Shown: positions 35,184 through 44,254, numbered from the stretch's first letter. The stretch: DNA of 64,000 bases from Phaeobacter sp. 11ANDIMAR09 (GCF_001294455.1 NZ_LIKT01000010.1:62001-126000), one strand, 5' to 3'. A program made the numbers and translations. Notes: generated by a model not told the origin, from the letters alone.

Positions 35184-36338
35184 ATGTGGCGTAGCCTGGC
35201 TTCAAATATGATGACTGTCCTGGTGGTGGTGCTGTTCCTTTTGGGCGGCGTCATCCTATGGGGTAAGTCGAAATATACTGCCGAAGGGCCGCTGGAAACG
35301 GCGATCTGTCTGCAGGTGCGCCCGGGGTCAAACATGACCCGGGTGAGCGCCGATCTGGAGGGCCAGGGGGCGGTCACCTCTGGGATGATGTTCCGGCTCA
35401 GTGCCAAATATGCCGAGAAATCGAACCAGCTGAAGGCCGGGAGTTTTCTGGTGCGGCCTGGATCCTCGATGGAGGGGATCCTTGAGCAGATCACCCAAGG
35501 TGGCGCCAGCACCTGCGGCACCGAGGTCGTCTACCGCGTGGGCGTCACCCGCGTGCGCGCCGAAGTGCGCGAGCTGGATCCGGCCTCTGGAAAATTTGTC
35601 GAGCGGGCCGAGTTTGAACTCGGCGTTGATGAGGCTCCGGCGATCTTTACCGAGCTGAAAGTTGCAGCCGATACCCGCTTTCGAGTGGCGCTTGCTGAGG
35701 GCGTGACCAGCTGGCAGGTGGTAAATGCCTTGCAGAATATTGATGTCCTGTCCGGCGACCCCGGAGAGCGTCCGGCAGAGGGCATGTTGGCACCTGACAG
35801 CTATGAAATCATCTCGGGTCAGCCCCGCGCTGATGTCCTGGCGCAGATGCAGGACCGGCAGGAATTGCTGATTGGCGCAGCCTGGGAAAACCGCAGCGCG
35901 GATGCAGCAGTACAAACGCCCGAGGAAATGCTGATCCTGGCCTCGATCATCGAGAAGGAAACAGCTGTTGCGCGCGAACGCGGTCAGGTGGCCAGTGTGT
36001 TTACCAACCGTTTGAACCGGGGGATGCGTCTGCAAACGGACCCGACCGTGATCTATGGCGTCACCAAAGGTGAGGGCGTTTTGGGTCGGGGGCTGCGTCA
36101 AAGCGAGCTGCGTAAGGTCACGCCTTGGAACACCTATGTGATCGAAGGCCTGCCCCCCACGCCAATTGCCAACCCCGGTCAGGCGAGCCTTTTGGCGGCG
36201 GTAAACCCGGATGAGACAGACTATCTGTTCTTTGTTGCAGATGGCACCGGGGGCCACGCTTTTGCCGAAACGCTGCAAGAACACAATCGCAATGTCGCCA
36301 AATGGCGCCAGATTGAGGCAGAACGCAACAACAACTGA
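35184..36338 (+). CDS. mltG: Endolytic murein transglycosylase
   Basis: 384 residues. One N-terminal transmembrane anchor (about 8-26: MMTVLVVVLFLLGGVILWG) is followed by a LysM-like part and the YceG domain. The catalytic Glu lies in ILASIIEKET, with LQTDPTVIYG, NTYVIEGLPPTPIANPG and DYLFFVADGTGGHAFAETL. It cuts nascent glycan strands in the inner membrane and sets their length. It starts on the base after the fabF stop. A terminator follows before the GTA cluster. Confidence 0.93.
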   Translation: MWRSLASNMMTVLVVVLFLLGGVILWGKSKYTAEGPLETAICLQVRPGSNMTRVSADLEGQGAVTSGMMFRLSAKYAEKSNQLKAGSFLVRPGSSMEGILEQITQGGASTCGTEVVYRVGVTRVRAEVRELDPASGKFVERAEFELGVDEAPAIFTELKVAADTRFRVALAEGVTSWQVVNALQNIDVLSGDPGERPAEGMLAPDSYEIISGQPRADVLAQMQDRQELLIGAAWENRSADAAVQTPEEMLILASIIEKETAVARERGQVASVFTNRLNRGMRLQTDPTVIYGVTKGEGVLGRGLRQSELRKVTPWNTYVIEGLPPTPIANPGQASLLAAVNPDETDYLFFVADGTGGHAFAETLQEHNRNVAKWRQIEAERNNN

Positions 36339-36375
36339 TCACGCTGCCTTGATCGGCTCGTTGCCCAAAATTTCG

Positions 36376-36409
36376 ACCCGCTTCCGTCTCCTGACGGTGG
36401 CGGGTTTTC
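36376..36409 (+). terminator. mltG terminator
   Basis: Stem ACCCGC with GCGGGT and an inner CCGTC/GACGG, then TTTTCG, about 40 bases past the stop. It separates the fab/mltG transcript from the GTA genes. Confidence 0.75.
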
Positions 36410-36652
36410 GTTGCTCCCATGGGGAGAGCGGTTCATCTGATGGTCCGCAATCGTTAAGATTTCCTTTTGTTCTAGACCGCTTGGCAACCTCGCCTCATTT
36501 GACTTTTCGCTGTGTCCTGGCCTAGTTTACTGCGCAGCTGGAAAAGACTGGCATCCAATTATTGGCCTGCTGAACCGAGGTTCTGTGCCAGGTTTTGATC
36601 GACTTGTCTTTTGGCATGCCGGGGGTCCTTTGATTGAAAGGCCCATGCTCAG
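36410..36652 (+). promoter_or_regulatory. Upstream region of the GTA cluster with a candidate promoter
   Basis: The region from the mltG terminator to g1 holds no gene. TTGACT at 36499-36504 and TAGTTT at 36523-36528 (18-base spacer) form a sigma-70-like promoter about 125 bases before g1. A single TTAA half site is at 36455, but no full CtrA site, which fits the indirect CtrA control (through GafA) known in R. capsulatus. The GafA site cannot be recognised by eye. Confidence 0.4.
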
Positions 36653-36997
36653 ATGTCCCAGACAGAGCCACACTCCAAATCTCAAACCACCCAGGATCTG
36701 TTCCAATCGCTTCAGCGCTCTATCCAGCGCCTGCGTCAGGAAGCCGAAGAGCTGCAGCTGCGCCTGGCTGATGACGGTGCGAAAGCCCTGAACAGTGCGC
36801 TTCCCCGGATCGCAAAACTCGAGGGGCTTATCAGAGACTGCCAGAAAGTGGAGAAGACCCTTGCCGAGCAAAACACCCAAGGTGCCACAGACCAACTCGG
36901 GCTTGATCTTGCCGAGGCCCGGGCTGAAATCAGCCGCCGCCTGGATCGCCTCCGCAGCTCCCAAGGTGCAGAGCACCTTGATCGAGGAGATGAGTGA
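36653..36997 (+). CDS. GTA g1, small terminase-like protein
   Basis: 114 residues, highly helical and charged (LFQSLQRSIQRLRQEAEEL and following). It occupies the first position of the cluster, matching RcGTA g1, which was identified as a small terminase subunit (TerS) adapted to non-specific packaging. It has a coiled-coil profile and no clear DNA-binding motif. The stop overlaps the g2 start by 8 bases (ATGAGTGA). Confidence 0.8.
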   Translation: MSQTEPHSKSQTTQDLFQSLQRSIQRLRQEAEELQLRLADDGAKALNSALPRIAKLEGLIRDCQKVEKTLAEQNTQGATDQLGLDLAEARAEISRRLDRLRSSQGAEHLDRGDE

Positions 36998-38267
36998 CAA
37001 TGCAACCCTCTCTCTGCCCTATTTGTTCGAGGTCTGGGCCCATGCGCATCAACTGCCGCCTGAGGGGCTGTGGCGCTGCTGGGTGATCCTCGGGGGGCGG
37101 GGGGCCGGCAAGACCCGTGCGGGGGCGGAGTGGATCCGCCGACAGGTCGAAGGCGCCAGCCCACTGGCCTCAGGGCGCGCGCGGCGGTTGGCTCTGATCG
37201 GTGAGACCTATGATCAGGTCCGCGATGTGATGATCCAGGGCGACAGCGGCCTTCTGGCCTGTTCGCCCCCGGACAGGAGGCCCCAGTGGAAATCGGGCGA
37301 ACGCAAGCTGATCTGGGCCAATGGCGCTATGGCGCAGGCCTTTTCCGCCCATGACCCCGAGGCACTGCGGGGACCTCAGTTTGATACCGCCTGGGCGGAT
37401 GAGCTGGCCAAATGGCGCCGCGCGCGTGAAGCTTGGGACATGTTGCAGTTTTCCCTGCGTTTGGGGGAGGACCCGCGGCTCTGTGTGACAACCACACCGC
37501 GCAATGTCTCCCTCTTGCGCCAGCTATTGCAAAACCCCTCGACGGTGCAAAGCCACGCGGCAACAGAAACCAACCGGGCCAATCTTGCAGCCTCGTTCCT
37601 GACGGAAATACGGGCCCGCTACGGTGGATCGCGTCTGGGGCGACAAGAATTGGATGGTGTGCTGCTGAGCGATGTCGAGGGGGCGATCTGGCGGGCGGCG
37701 CAGCTGGAAAAGCTGCAGGTGACCGCCGCACCAGAGCTGGATCGCATTGTGGTGGCGGTTGATCCGGCGGTGAGCGCGGGCAAAGATTCGGATGCCTGCG
37801 GAATCATCGTCGCCGGGGCCTGTCTTCAGGGGCCTGTGCAGGACTGGCGGGCCTATGTTCTGGCGGACCGGACTGTACAGGGGCTTGGGCCGCTGGCCTG
37901 GGCGCGACAGGTGATTGACACCTACCACGCCTTTTCCGCCGACAGGGTGGTGGCTGAGGTCAACCAAGGCGGCGCTCTGGTCGAAAGCCTTTTGCGGCAG
38001 GTTGACCCTCTGGTGGGCTTTCAGGCGGTGCATGCAAGCCGGGGCAAAGTGGTGCGGGCTGAACCCGTTGCTGCCCTGTATGAGCAGGGCAGGGTACACC
38101 ATCTGCCGGGCCTGGCAGAACTGGAAGAGCAGATGCGCCAGATGGCCCCGCAGGGCTTTCAGGGCCAGGGCTCGCCAGACAGGGTCGATGCGCTGGTCTG
38201 GGCCCTTCATCAGCTGGTTCTGGATCCGGCGAGTCGCGGCAATCTTCCGCGCGCCAGAATGGTCTGA
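36990..38267 (+). CDS. GTA g2, large terminase
   Basis: 425 residues from MSDNATLSLPYLFEVWAHAH. The ATPase has Walker A GGRGAGKT (about residue 35) and Walker B-type DTAWADELAKW. The nuclease half has VVAVDPAVSAGKDSDACGI and DRVDALVWALH with acidic metal ligands. It packages about one headful of host DNA per particle. The frame is open upstream to 36795, but the ATG at 36990 gives a normal N terminus overlapping g1 by 8 bases. The ATPase and nuclease motifs are intact, so the protein looks functional. Confidence 0.93.
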   Translation: MSDNATLSLPYLFEVWAHAHQLPPEGLWRCWVILGGRGAGKTRAGAEWIRRQVEGASPLASGRARRLALIGETYDQVRDVMIQGDSGLLACSPPDRRPQWKSGERKLIWANGAMAQAFSAHDPEALRGPQFDTAWADELAKWRRAREAWDMLQFSLRLGEDPRLCVTTTPRNVSLLRQLLQNPSTVQSHAATETNRANLAASFLTEIRARYGGSRLGRQELDGVLLSDVEGAIWRAAQLEKLQVTAAPELDRIVVAVDPAVSAGKDSDACGIIVAGACLQGPVQDWRAYVLADRTVQGLGPLAWARQVIDTYHAFSADRVVAEVNQGGALVESLLRQVDPLVGFQAVHASRGKVVRAEPVAALYEQGRVHHLPGLAELEEQMRQMAPQGFQGQGSPDRVDALVWALHQLVLDPASRGNLPRARMV

Positions 38268-38439
38268 ATTCCGCTGATGCAACAGCAGGTGAGGCGGTTT
38301 TTCTGATGGGGATGAATGCGTTATCGCCTGCGTTTCCCTGAGGTCGGGCGCCATGCTTGGGGGATCTTCAGGCCCGCACCTCATACCTTTTCTCCAGCAA
38401 AGGGCGCATTGCCCGGATGATGGATCAAAGGAGCCGCCC

Positions 38440-39651
38440 ATGAGGTTTGACCTACCCTGGCGCAAGAAACAGTCTAGCGTGCCCCAGGCTGCACCGGCCT
38501 CGGCGCACCAGACCAAGGCCAGCGCTGCGGCCCGTGGCACGGCTTGGCAGAGCGGCGGAGCAGGTTTGGTGAATGCGCGGGACGCGGGCTCTTTGACGCG
38601 TCTTGGCTTTCAGAACAATCCAATTGGGTTTCGGGCCGTGCGCATGGTGATCGAGGCGGCCGCATCCCTGCCGCTGGTGGTTCAGGATTCTGCGCAGCGA
38701 TATGAGGTTCATCCCTTGCTGTCGCTTATCACCCGGCCGAATGCAGCGCAGACGCGGCAGGATTTCTTTGAGAGCCTGTTTGGCCATCTGATGCTGTCTG
38801 GAAACGCCTACGTCGAGGCGGTGAGCGAAGACGAGGACTGGCCATCGGAACTGCACCTGCTGCGCCCGGATCGCATTTCTGTTGTGCCCGGTGCGGATGG
38901 CTGGCCATTGGCCTATGACTATACAGTGGGGGGCAGCAGGCATCGCTTTGCCTGTAGCAATCTGCGCAGCCCGGTGCTGCATTTGAAAAACTTTCATCCT
39001 CAGGATGATCACTACGGGCTCGCTCCGCTACAAGCGGCGGCCCAGTCCTTGGATGTTCATTCGGCCGCTTCGCAGTGGTCTAAGGGGTTGTTGGACAATG
39101 CTGCCCGCCCCTCAGGCGCGCTGGTCTGGGCCGGCAGTGATGGTCAGAGCAGCCTGTCAGACGATCAGTTTCGCCGCTTGAGCGACGAGGTCGAAGCAAA
39201 CTTCCAAGGTGCGCGAAATGCCGGGCGTCCCATGGTTCTGGAGGGCGGGCTGGACTGGAAGCCGATGGGGTTTTCGCCCTCGGATATGGAATTCCAGAAA
39301 ACCAAAGAGGCCGCTGCGCGGGAAATCGCGCTTGCCCTTGGGGTGCCGCCGATGCTCTTGGGGCTGCCCGGTGATACGGCCTATTCCAACTATCAAGAGG
39401 CAAACCGGGCCTTTTACCGGCTGACCGTTGTGCCTCTGGTGAGCCGGATTGCAGCTGGCTTGTCCGATTGGCTCTCCGCCTATGCGGATGAGATTATCGA
39501 ATTGAAGCCTGATCTCGATCAGGTTTCGGCCCTTTCCGAGGAACGTGAGCGTCAATGGCGGCGGATCGCCTCGGCGGATTTCCTTAGCCAGCCAGAAAAG
39601 CGCAGGCTCCTGGGCCTGCCGCCCCTGCCGGAGGGAGAAACGGATGGCTGA
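38440..39651 (+). CDS. GTA g3, portal protein
   Basis: 403 residues of HK97-type portal: VRMVIEAAASLPLVV, LFGHLMLSGNAYVEAV, LHLLRPDRISVVPG, ILHLKNFHPQDDHYGLAPLQ-like PVLHLKNFHP, GVPPMLLGLPGDTAYSNYQE. It forms the dodecameric ring through which DNA enters the head. AAAGGAG lies before the ATG. 172 bases without a gene separate it from g2. The stop overlaps g3.5 by 8 bases. Confidence 0.93.
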   Translation: MRFDLPWRKKQSSVPQAAPASAHQTKASAAARGTAWQSGGAGLVNARDAGSLTRLGFQNNPIGFRAVRMVIEAAASLPLVVQDSAQRYEVHPLLSLITRPNAAQTRQDFFESLFGHLMLSGNAYVEAVSEDEDWPSELHLLRPDRISVVPGADGWPLAYDYTVGGSRHRFACSNLRSPVLHLKNFHPQDDHYGLAPLQAAAQSLDVHSAASQWSKGLLDNAARPSGALVWAGSDGQSSLSDDQFRRLSDEVEANFQGARNAGRPMVLEGGLDWKPMGFSPSDMEFQKTKEAAAREIALALGVPPMLLGLPGDTAYSNYQEANRAFYRLTVVPLVSRIAAGLSDWLSAYADEIIELKPDLDQVSALSEERERQWRRIASADFLSQPEKRRLLGLPPLPEGETDG

Positions 39652-39862
39652 GTTTCCAATGCCCCCCTTTGACTGTGCGCCAGGGCTGCGGCTGTCGACC
39701 CATGAAAAGGTCAGCCAGATCCAATTGCAGAGCCTGGAGCGGCGACAGCAGCAGCTGGAGCAGATGTTGGAGCGCTTGGAGCGGCGCCTCTGGTTCACGC
39801 TCTACGGTGTGGCAGCCGTGATCCTTACCCGGGTCTTTCAGTCTTTCCTTGCGGTGAATTGA
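39644..39862 (+). CDS. GTA g3.5, small membrane-type protein
   Basis: 72 residues from MAEFPMPPFDCAPGLRLSTH. A helical charged middle (LQSLERRQQQLEQMLERLER) precedes one C-terminal hydrophobic helix (WFTLYGVAAVILTRVFQSFL). Position and length match the small g3.5 gene of RcGTA-type clusters. Role is not established. It overlaps the g3 stop by 8 bases (ATGGCTGA), so it is coupled. Confidence 0.78.
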   Translation: MAEFPMPPFDCAPGLRLSTHEKVSQIQLQSLERRQQQLEQMLERLERRLWFTLYGVAAVILTRVFQSFLAVN

Positions 39863-39895
39863 CTTGTTTTCAGATGGTTATGTGGGATCTTCGCT

Positions 39896-40486
39896 ATGAT
39901 TGAAACAGGCATGGAACATAAGTTCTCTCGGTTTGGCGAGATGCTGACAGTCGAGGATGACAGCGTCATCCAGGGCTACGCCAGCCTCTTTGGTGCCGCC
40001 GATCAGGGGGGCGATAGTGTTGCCCCTGGGGCCTACACCGCGTCGCTGGCACAGCTCTCTGCTGCGGGTTGCCGGGTCAAGATGCTCTGGCAGCACGATC
40101 CGGCCCAGCCCATCGGAGTCTGGGAAGAAATCCGCGAAGACAGTCGCGGGCTTTGGGTCAAAGGGCGCCTGCTGACAGAAATTCCGCGCGGTGCCGAAGC
40201 TGCAACGCTGATTGCAGCCGGCGCCATCGAAGGTCTGTCGATTGGCTATCGCACCAAACGCGCCCGCAGGGCCGAGGGTGGCGGGCGTATCCTGACCGAG
40301 GTGGAGCTGTGGGAGGTGTCTCTTGTGACCTTTCCAATGCTGCCCAGCGCCCGGGTGATGGGACAAAAAGCCGATGCCGAAACCCAGAACCTGCGGCGGT
40401 TGGTTGCGGATTTGCGGCGGGCAAGCCGGGCGCTCAGCCGCAGCAGTTTTTCCCCTATCAGTGCAAAGGACCGGACAAAACCATGA
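39896..40486 (+). CDS. GTA g4, prohead protease
   Basis: 196 residues, HK97-type S78 protease. IQGYASLFGAADQGGDSVAP, the catalytic His in MLWQHDPAQPIG and the Ser in IEGLSIGYRT are present, followed by WEVSLVTFPMLPSARV. It cleaves the capsid protein during head maturation. The stop overlaps the capsid start by 4 bases. A second ATG at 39911 is possible. Confidence 0.92.
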   Translation: MIETGMEHKFSRFGEMLTVEDDSVIQGYASLFGAADQGGDSVAPGAYTASLAQLSAAGCRVKMLWQHDPAQPIGVWEEIREDSRGLWVKGRLLTEIPRGAEAATLIAAGAIEGLSIGYRTKRARRAEGGGRILTEVELWEVSLVTFPMLPSARVMGQKADAETQNLRRLVADLRRASRALSRSSFSPISAKDRTKP

Positions 40487-41664
40487 CCAGGAAAGCCCCC
40501 CCGAACACAGCCGAGCAGGCAGCTTGTTTGACGCAGGAAGTAACCCAGGCAATGTCAGGTTTCCTGAGCGAATTCAGAAGCTTTCAGGACGGTGTGAAAG
40601 TCAAAATCAAACAGACGGAAGAGCGAATGACCATGCTGGATCGAAAGACAAACCGAGTGCCGCGCCCGCAGCTGTCAGGTGCTGTGGCTGGGCAGGCCCC
40701 GCATCAAAAAGCCTTTGTCGGCTATATCCGTACCGGTGACGACACCGCTCTGCGCAGCCTGCTGCCCGAAACCAAGGCCCTGTCAACAGCCGTCAATAGT
40801 GATGGTGGCTATCTGGTTGACCCGCAGACCTCGGAGACGGTGAAATCAGTCTTGCAATCCACCGCATCGATCCGTGCTGTTGCCACGGTGGTCAGCGTGG
40901 AGGCGACCTCTTTTGATGTGTTGATTGATCACAGCGATACCGGGGCTGGCTGGGCGACCGAAACAGATCCGGCCGTGGAAAGCGGCACGCCAGTCATTGA
41001 CCGGATCACCATTCCCCTGCACGAGCTGAGCGCGCTGCCAAAGGCGTCTCAGCGCCTGTTGGATGACAGCGCCTTTGACATCGAAGGCTGGCTGGCGGGG
41101 CGGATCGCCGATAAATTCACCCGCGCCGAGGCCTCGGCCTTTTTGACCGGGAATGGCATCGACAAACCCACTGGCATTCTGACGCACCCAACGGTGGACA
41201 ATGAGAGCTGGAGCTGGGGCTCCATCGGCTATGTGGCCACCGGCGAGGATGGCGGCATTGGCGACGGGGATGCCATCATTGACCTGGTCTATGCGCTTGG
41301 GGCGCAGTATCGCGCCAATGCCAGCTTTGTGATGAACTCCAAAACCGCCGGCTTTCTGCGCAAGCTGAAGGATGCGGATGGACGCTTCCTGTGGTCGGAT
41401 GGACTGGCGGCGGGCGAGCCTGCGCGCCTGCTGGGCTACCCGGTGCTGATTGCCGAAGACATGCCCGATGCGGCAACAGATGCGCTGTCGCTGGCCTTTG
41501 GTGATTTTGCTGCGGGCTACACCATTGCGGAACGCCCGGATCTGCGGGTTCTGCGTGACCCCTTTAGCGCCAAACCCCATGTGCTGTTTTACGCCACTAA
41601 GCGGGTCGGCGGAGATGTAAGCGATTTTGCCGCCATCAAATTGCTGAAATTTGGCCTGAGCTGA
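40483..41664 (+). CDS. GTA g5, major capsid protein
   Basis: 393 residues of HK97 fold. The N-terminal delta domain is coiled-coil-like (about 1-95, to PRPQLSGAVAG), and the mature shell protein starts near there after cleavage by g4 (site not determined). KALSTAVNSDGGYLVDPQTS, ALPKASQRLLDDSAFDIEGW and RADLRVLRDPFSAKPHV-like PDLRVLRDPFSAKPHV are family blocks. It is coupled to g4 by an ATGA overlap. A perfect hairpin sits just after its stop. Confidence 0.94.
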   Translation: MTRKAPPNTAEQAACLTQEVTQAMSGFLSEFRSFQDGVKVKIKQTEERMTMLDRKTNRVPRPQLSGAVAGQAPHQKAFVGYIRTGDDTALRSLLPETKALSTAVNSDGGYLVDPQTSETVKSVLQSTASIRAVATVVSVEATSFDVLIDHSDTGAGWATETDPAVESGTPVIDRITIPLHELSALPKASQRLLDDSAFDIEGWLAGRIADKFTRAEASAFLTGNGIDKPTGILTHPTVDNESWSWGSIGYVATGEDGGIGDGDAIIDLVYALGAQYRANASFVMNSKTAGFLRKLKDADGRFLWSDGLAAGEPARLLGYPVLIAEDMPDAATDALSLAFGDFAAGYTIAERPDLRVLRDPFSAKPHVLFYATKRVGGDVSDFAAIKLLKFGLS

Positions 41665-41679
41665 GGCTCTGGCTGAATG

Positions 41680-41701
41680 AGGAACCGGCAGCCCGGTTCC
41701 T
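41680..41701 (+). promoter_or_regulatory. Perfect hairpin just after the capsid gene
   Basis: AGGAACCGG-CAGC-CCGGTTCCT is a 9-base perfect stem with a 4-base loop, 15 bases after the capsid stop, with no T run. It may protect the 3' end of a capsid mRNA or cause partial termination. It is not a clear terminator. Confidence 0.55.
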
Positions 41702-41828
41702 CGGCGGGCACGCATGTCATGGGTCTTTGCCGTCTAGCTGCTCCCCCTCCGTCCGAGCGGCAGAGAGCCTTGCGTGCCCGCTGAACCAGAATGGGACGTC
41801 TTGGGGACCAGAGCCCGCGGAGTTGAGT

Positions 41829-42428
41829 ATGATGTTGAGCGAAGTGACACCTGTCCCGGATGCGGCCCTGCCGCTGGAGGCCTTCAAGGCGCATCTGCGG
41901 CTAGGCACGGGCTTTGGCGAAGAGGATTTGCAAGACAGTGTTCTGACCGGCTTTTTGCGGGCCGCGCTGGCGGCGATCGAAAACCGTACGGGTAAGGCGC
42001 TATTGCAGCGAGACTTCACCTGGTTGGTGTCGGCCTGGAGGCACCCGGATCGCGCGGATCTGCCAATTGCTCCGGTGACCAATCTTGTCGCGCTCCGTCA
42101 GCTGGATGTCGCGGGGGCCGCAATGGTTCTTGCAACCGGTACGCTTCGCCTGGTTTCAGACAGCTTGCAGCCCCGCCTGTATCCGCGTGCGGGCAGCCTG
42201 CCGCGCCTGGATGGCGGCGACCAGCTGGAGCTCACCCTGACCGCTGGCTTTGCGGAGAGCTGGCAGGATCTGCCCCGTGATCTGGCGCAGGCGGTGCTGA
42301 TGCTGGCGGCGCATTACTATGAATACCGCGACGACACCGCTCTGCACGGAGGGTGCATGCCTTTTGGTGTTGTCTCTCTGATTGAACGCTACCGACTGTT
42401 GCGGCTCTCTTCCCGGAGGCCGTCATGA
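41829..42428 (+). CDS. GTA g6, head-tail connector (adaptor)
   Basis: 199 residues from MMLSEVTPVPDAALPLEAFK. It resembles gp6-like connectors: LEAFKAHLRLGTGFGEEDLQ, LRAALAAIENRTGKALLQRD, LPRDLAQAVLMLAAHYYEYR. It binds under the portal. Two adjacent ATG codons exist (41829, 41832); the first has the better GGAG spacing. The stop overlaps g7 by 4 bases. Confidence 0.9.
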   Translation: MMLSEVTPVPDAALPLEAFKAHLRLGTGFGEEDLQDSVLTGFLRAALAAIENRTGKALLQRDFTWLVSAWRHPDRADLPIAPVTNLVALRQLDVAGAAMVLATGTLRLVSDSLQPRLYPRAGSLPRLDGGDQLELTLTAGFAESWQDLPRDLAQAVLMLAAHYYEYRDDTALHGGCMPFGVVSLIERYRLLRLSSRRPS

Positions 42429-42772
42429 GCAAGCGCAGGATACCACAGACCACCCGGCGGATGCTGCTGGAAGATCCACAGCGTCTTAGCGATGGGGCGG
42501 GCGGGTATAGCGAAAGCTGGGCGCCCCTGGGGGTGGTCTGGGCAGCGCTTCAGGCGCAGTCGGGCCGCACCTCAGGTCAAGAGGGCGCAAGCCTGTCCCT
42601 GCAGCGCTACAGGGTCACCCTGCGGGCCCGGCCTATGGGCCGCCAGTCGCGCCCCCGCCCGGGGCAACGCCTGCGCATGGGGCAGCGGTTGTTTCGCATT
42701 GATGCCGTTAGCGAGGCGGATCCGGAGGCGCGCTATCTGATCTGCCAATGTATCGAGGAGCTGGCCCCATGA
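42425..42772 (+). CDS. GTA g7, head closure protein
   Basis: 115 residues, SPP1 gp16-like head-closure family: RMLLEDPQRLSDGAGGYSES, WAPLGVVWAALQAQSGR, PRPGQRLRMGQRLFRIDAVS. It stabilises DNA-filled heads before tail joining. ATGA overlaps tie it to g6 and g8. Confidence 0.88.
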   Translation: MSKRRIPQTTRRMLLEDPQRLSDGAGGYSESWAPLGVVWAALQAQSGRTSGQEGASLSLQRYRVTLRARPMGRQSRPRPGQRLRMGQRLFRIDAVSEADPEARYLICQCIEELAP

Positions 42773-43176
42773 CCTATGCGCTTGCCGCTGCCCTGCAGCA
42801 ATCTGTCTTTAACCATCTGAGCGCAGATCCGGCGGTGATTTCGGCCCTGGGCAGCGATCTGTTTGACGCCCTGCCGACGGGCAGCCTGCCGCAAATCTAT
42901 GCCGTCCTGGGCGCAGAGGAAGCTCTGGACCGATCGGATGCAAGCGGTCCGGGCGCGCGCCACCGGTTTACGGTCAGCGTCTTTACCAGCGCCGCCGGCT
43001 TTGTGGCCGCCAAGGAGGCCGCAGCATCAATTTGCGATGCGCTAATTGATGCGCCGCTTTCGTTGAGCCGCGGACGGCTTGTGGGGCTTTGGTTCGAACG
43101 TGCCAGCGCCCAGCGACTGGACGATGGCGGACGTAGCATCTCCCTGCTGTTTGCCGCCCGGCTGGAAGACAGTTGA
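42769..43176 (+). CDS. GTA g8, tail completion/terminator protein (DUF3168-like)
   Basis: 135 residues from MTYALAAALQQSVFNHLSAD. VISALGSDLFDALPTGSLPQ, IYAVLGAEEALDRSDASGPG and GLWFERASAQRLDDGGRSIS match the DUF3168 tail-completion family. It caps the tail tube where it meets the head. The start overlaps the g7 stop by 4 bases. Confidence 0.88.
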   Translation: MTYALAAALQQSVFNHLSADPAVISALGSDLFDALPTGSLPQIYAVLGAEEALDRSDASGPGARHRFTVSVFTSAAGFVAAKEAAASICDALIDAPLSLSRGRLVGLWFERASAQRLDDGGRSISLLFAARLEDS

Positions 43177-43244
43177 AGGCTCCGCGCGGGCTTCACATAG
43201 CAAGACGAACAGAAACCACCACTCTATAGGAAAGGGGGGCTGTC

Positions 43245-43658
43245 ATGGCGACCCAGAATGGCAAAGATCTATTGATCAAGGTCGATATGACCGGCGACGG
43301 TCAGTTCGAAACCCTGGCGGGGCTGCGCGCTACGCGGATCAGCTTCAACGCCGAAAGCGTTGATGTCACCAGTCTCGAAAGCCAGGGAGGCTGGCGAGAG
43401 CTGCTGTCGGGGGCGGGTGTTCGGTCTGCCTCCATTTCAGGCTCTGGTGTGTTTCGCGATGAAACCACCGATGAACGGGCGCGGCAGCTGTTTTTTGACG
43501 GGGTGACACCTGACTGTCAGGTGGTGGTGCCGGATTTTGGCATCATTGAAGGGCCGTTTCAGGTGACCGCTCTGGACTATGCAGGCAGCCACAATGGCGA
43601 AGCAACCTATGAGCTGACCCTGGCTAGCGCCGGTGCGCTCAGCTTTACGGCGGTATAA
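43245..43658 (+). CDS. GTA g9, major tail tube protein
   Basis: 137 residues. MATQNGKDLLIKVDMTGDGQ, ITSLESQGGWRELL-type VTSLESQGGWRELLSGAG and DYAGSHNGEATYELTLASAG match the TP901-1-like major tail protein family. It polymerises into the tail tube. An AAAGGGGGG site precedes the ATG after a 68-base gap. Confidence 0.91.
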   Translation: MATQNGKDLLIKVDMTGDGQFETLAGLRATRISFNAESVDVTSLESQGGWRELLSGAGVRSASISGSGVFRDETTDERARQLFFDGVTPDCQVVVPDFGIIEGPFQVTALDYAGSHNGEATYELTLASAGALSFTAV

Positions 43659-43661
43659 TCC

Positions 43662-44021
43662 ATGCAGAGCCTGTCGGAAAACCCCTGGCGCGGCGAGGTC
43701 ACCCTGACCATCAATGGCAGCCCCAGGGTGCTGCGGCTGCCTCTGGGCGCGCTGGCGCGCCTGGAAAACCAGTTGCAGGAAACCTCTCTGCTGGATCTGG
43801 TGCAGCGATTTGAAACAGGGCGTTTTTCTGCGGCGGATATCCTGGCCTTGCTGACCGCCGGCCTGGAGGGCGGCGGGCATGATCTGGACTCATTGGACCT
43901 GGCCCAGGCCGAAATCAACGGTGGCGCCGTAGAGGCGGCACGGGTTGCGGCGCTGCTTTTGGCCCGCAGCTTTTCTTTGCCCAAAGGGCCGGAAGTATCG
44001 GAGGGGAGTGGCTCCCCATGA
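43662..44021 (+). CDS. GTA g10, tail assembly chaperone-like protein
   Basis: 119 residues. NPWRGEVTLTINGSPRVLRL, GALARLENQLQETSLLDLVQ and RFSAADILALLTAGLEGGG belong to the GTA gp10 (tail tube/TAC_11-like) family. It assists tail assembly with g10.1. It starts 3 bases after g9 and overlaps the next start by 4 bases. Confidence 0.87.
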   Translation: MQSLSENPWRGEVTLTINGSPRVLRLPLGALARLENQLQETSLLDLVQRFETGRFSAADILALLTAGLEGGGHDLDSLDLAQAEINGGAVEAARVAALLLARSFSLPKGPEVSEGSGSP

Positions 44022-44254
44022 CCCAGCAGACCCAAAGGCAGCAGGAGTGTCCCGGATTGGATTGGCCCGGGCTGATGCGGGCGGGCATTGTCGGGTTGCG
44101 CCTGTCCCCGGTAGCCTTTTGGAATCTCACCCCAGCAGAGCTGCAGCTGCTTTTAGGGCCAGCCCATCAGGGCCCGAGCCTGAGCCGCATTGGGCTCGAA
44201 ACACTGATGCGGCGCTACCCTGACCAAAGCAGCGGGTCTGCGCCTGCCGCATAG
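44018..44254 (+). CDS. GTA g10.1, tail assembly chaperone-like protein
   Basis: 78 residues. DWPGLMRAGIVGLRLSPVAF, WNLTPAELQLLLGP and GLETLMRRYPD match the small TAC_6-type protein found between g10 and g11 (rcc01693.1 position). Overlap with g10 by ATGA. In phages the equivalent gene is often a frameshift product; here it is a separate overlapping frame. Confidence 0.85.
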   Translation: MTQQTQRQQECPGLDWPGLMRAGIVGLRLSPVAFWNLTPAELQLLLGPAHQGPSLSRIGLETLMRRYPDQSSGSAPAA

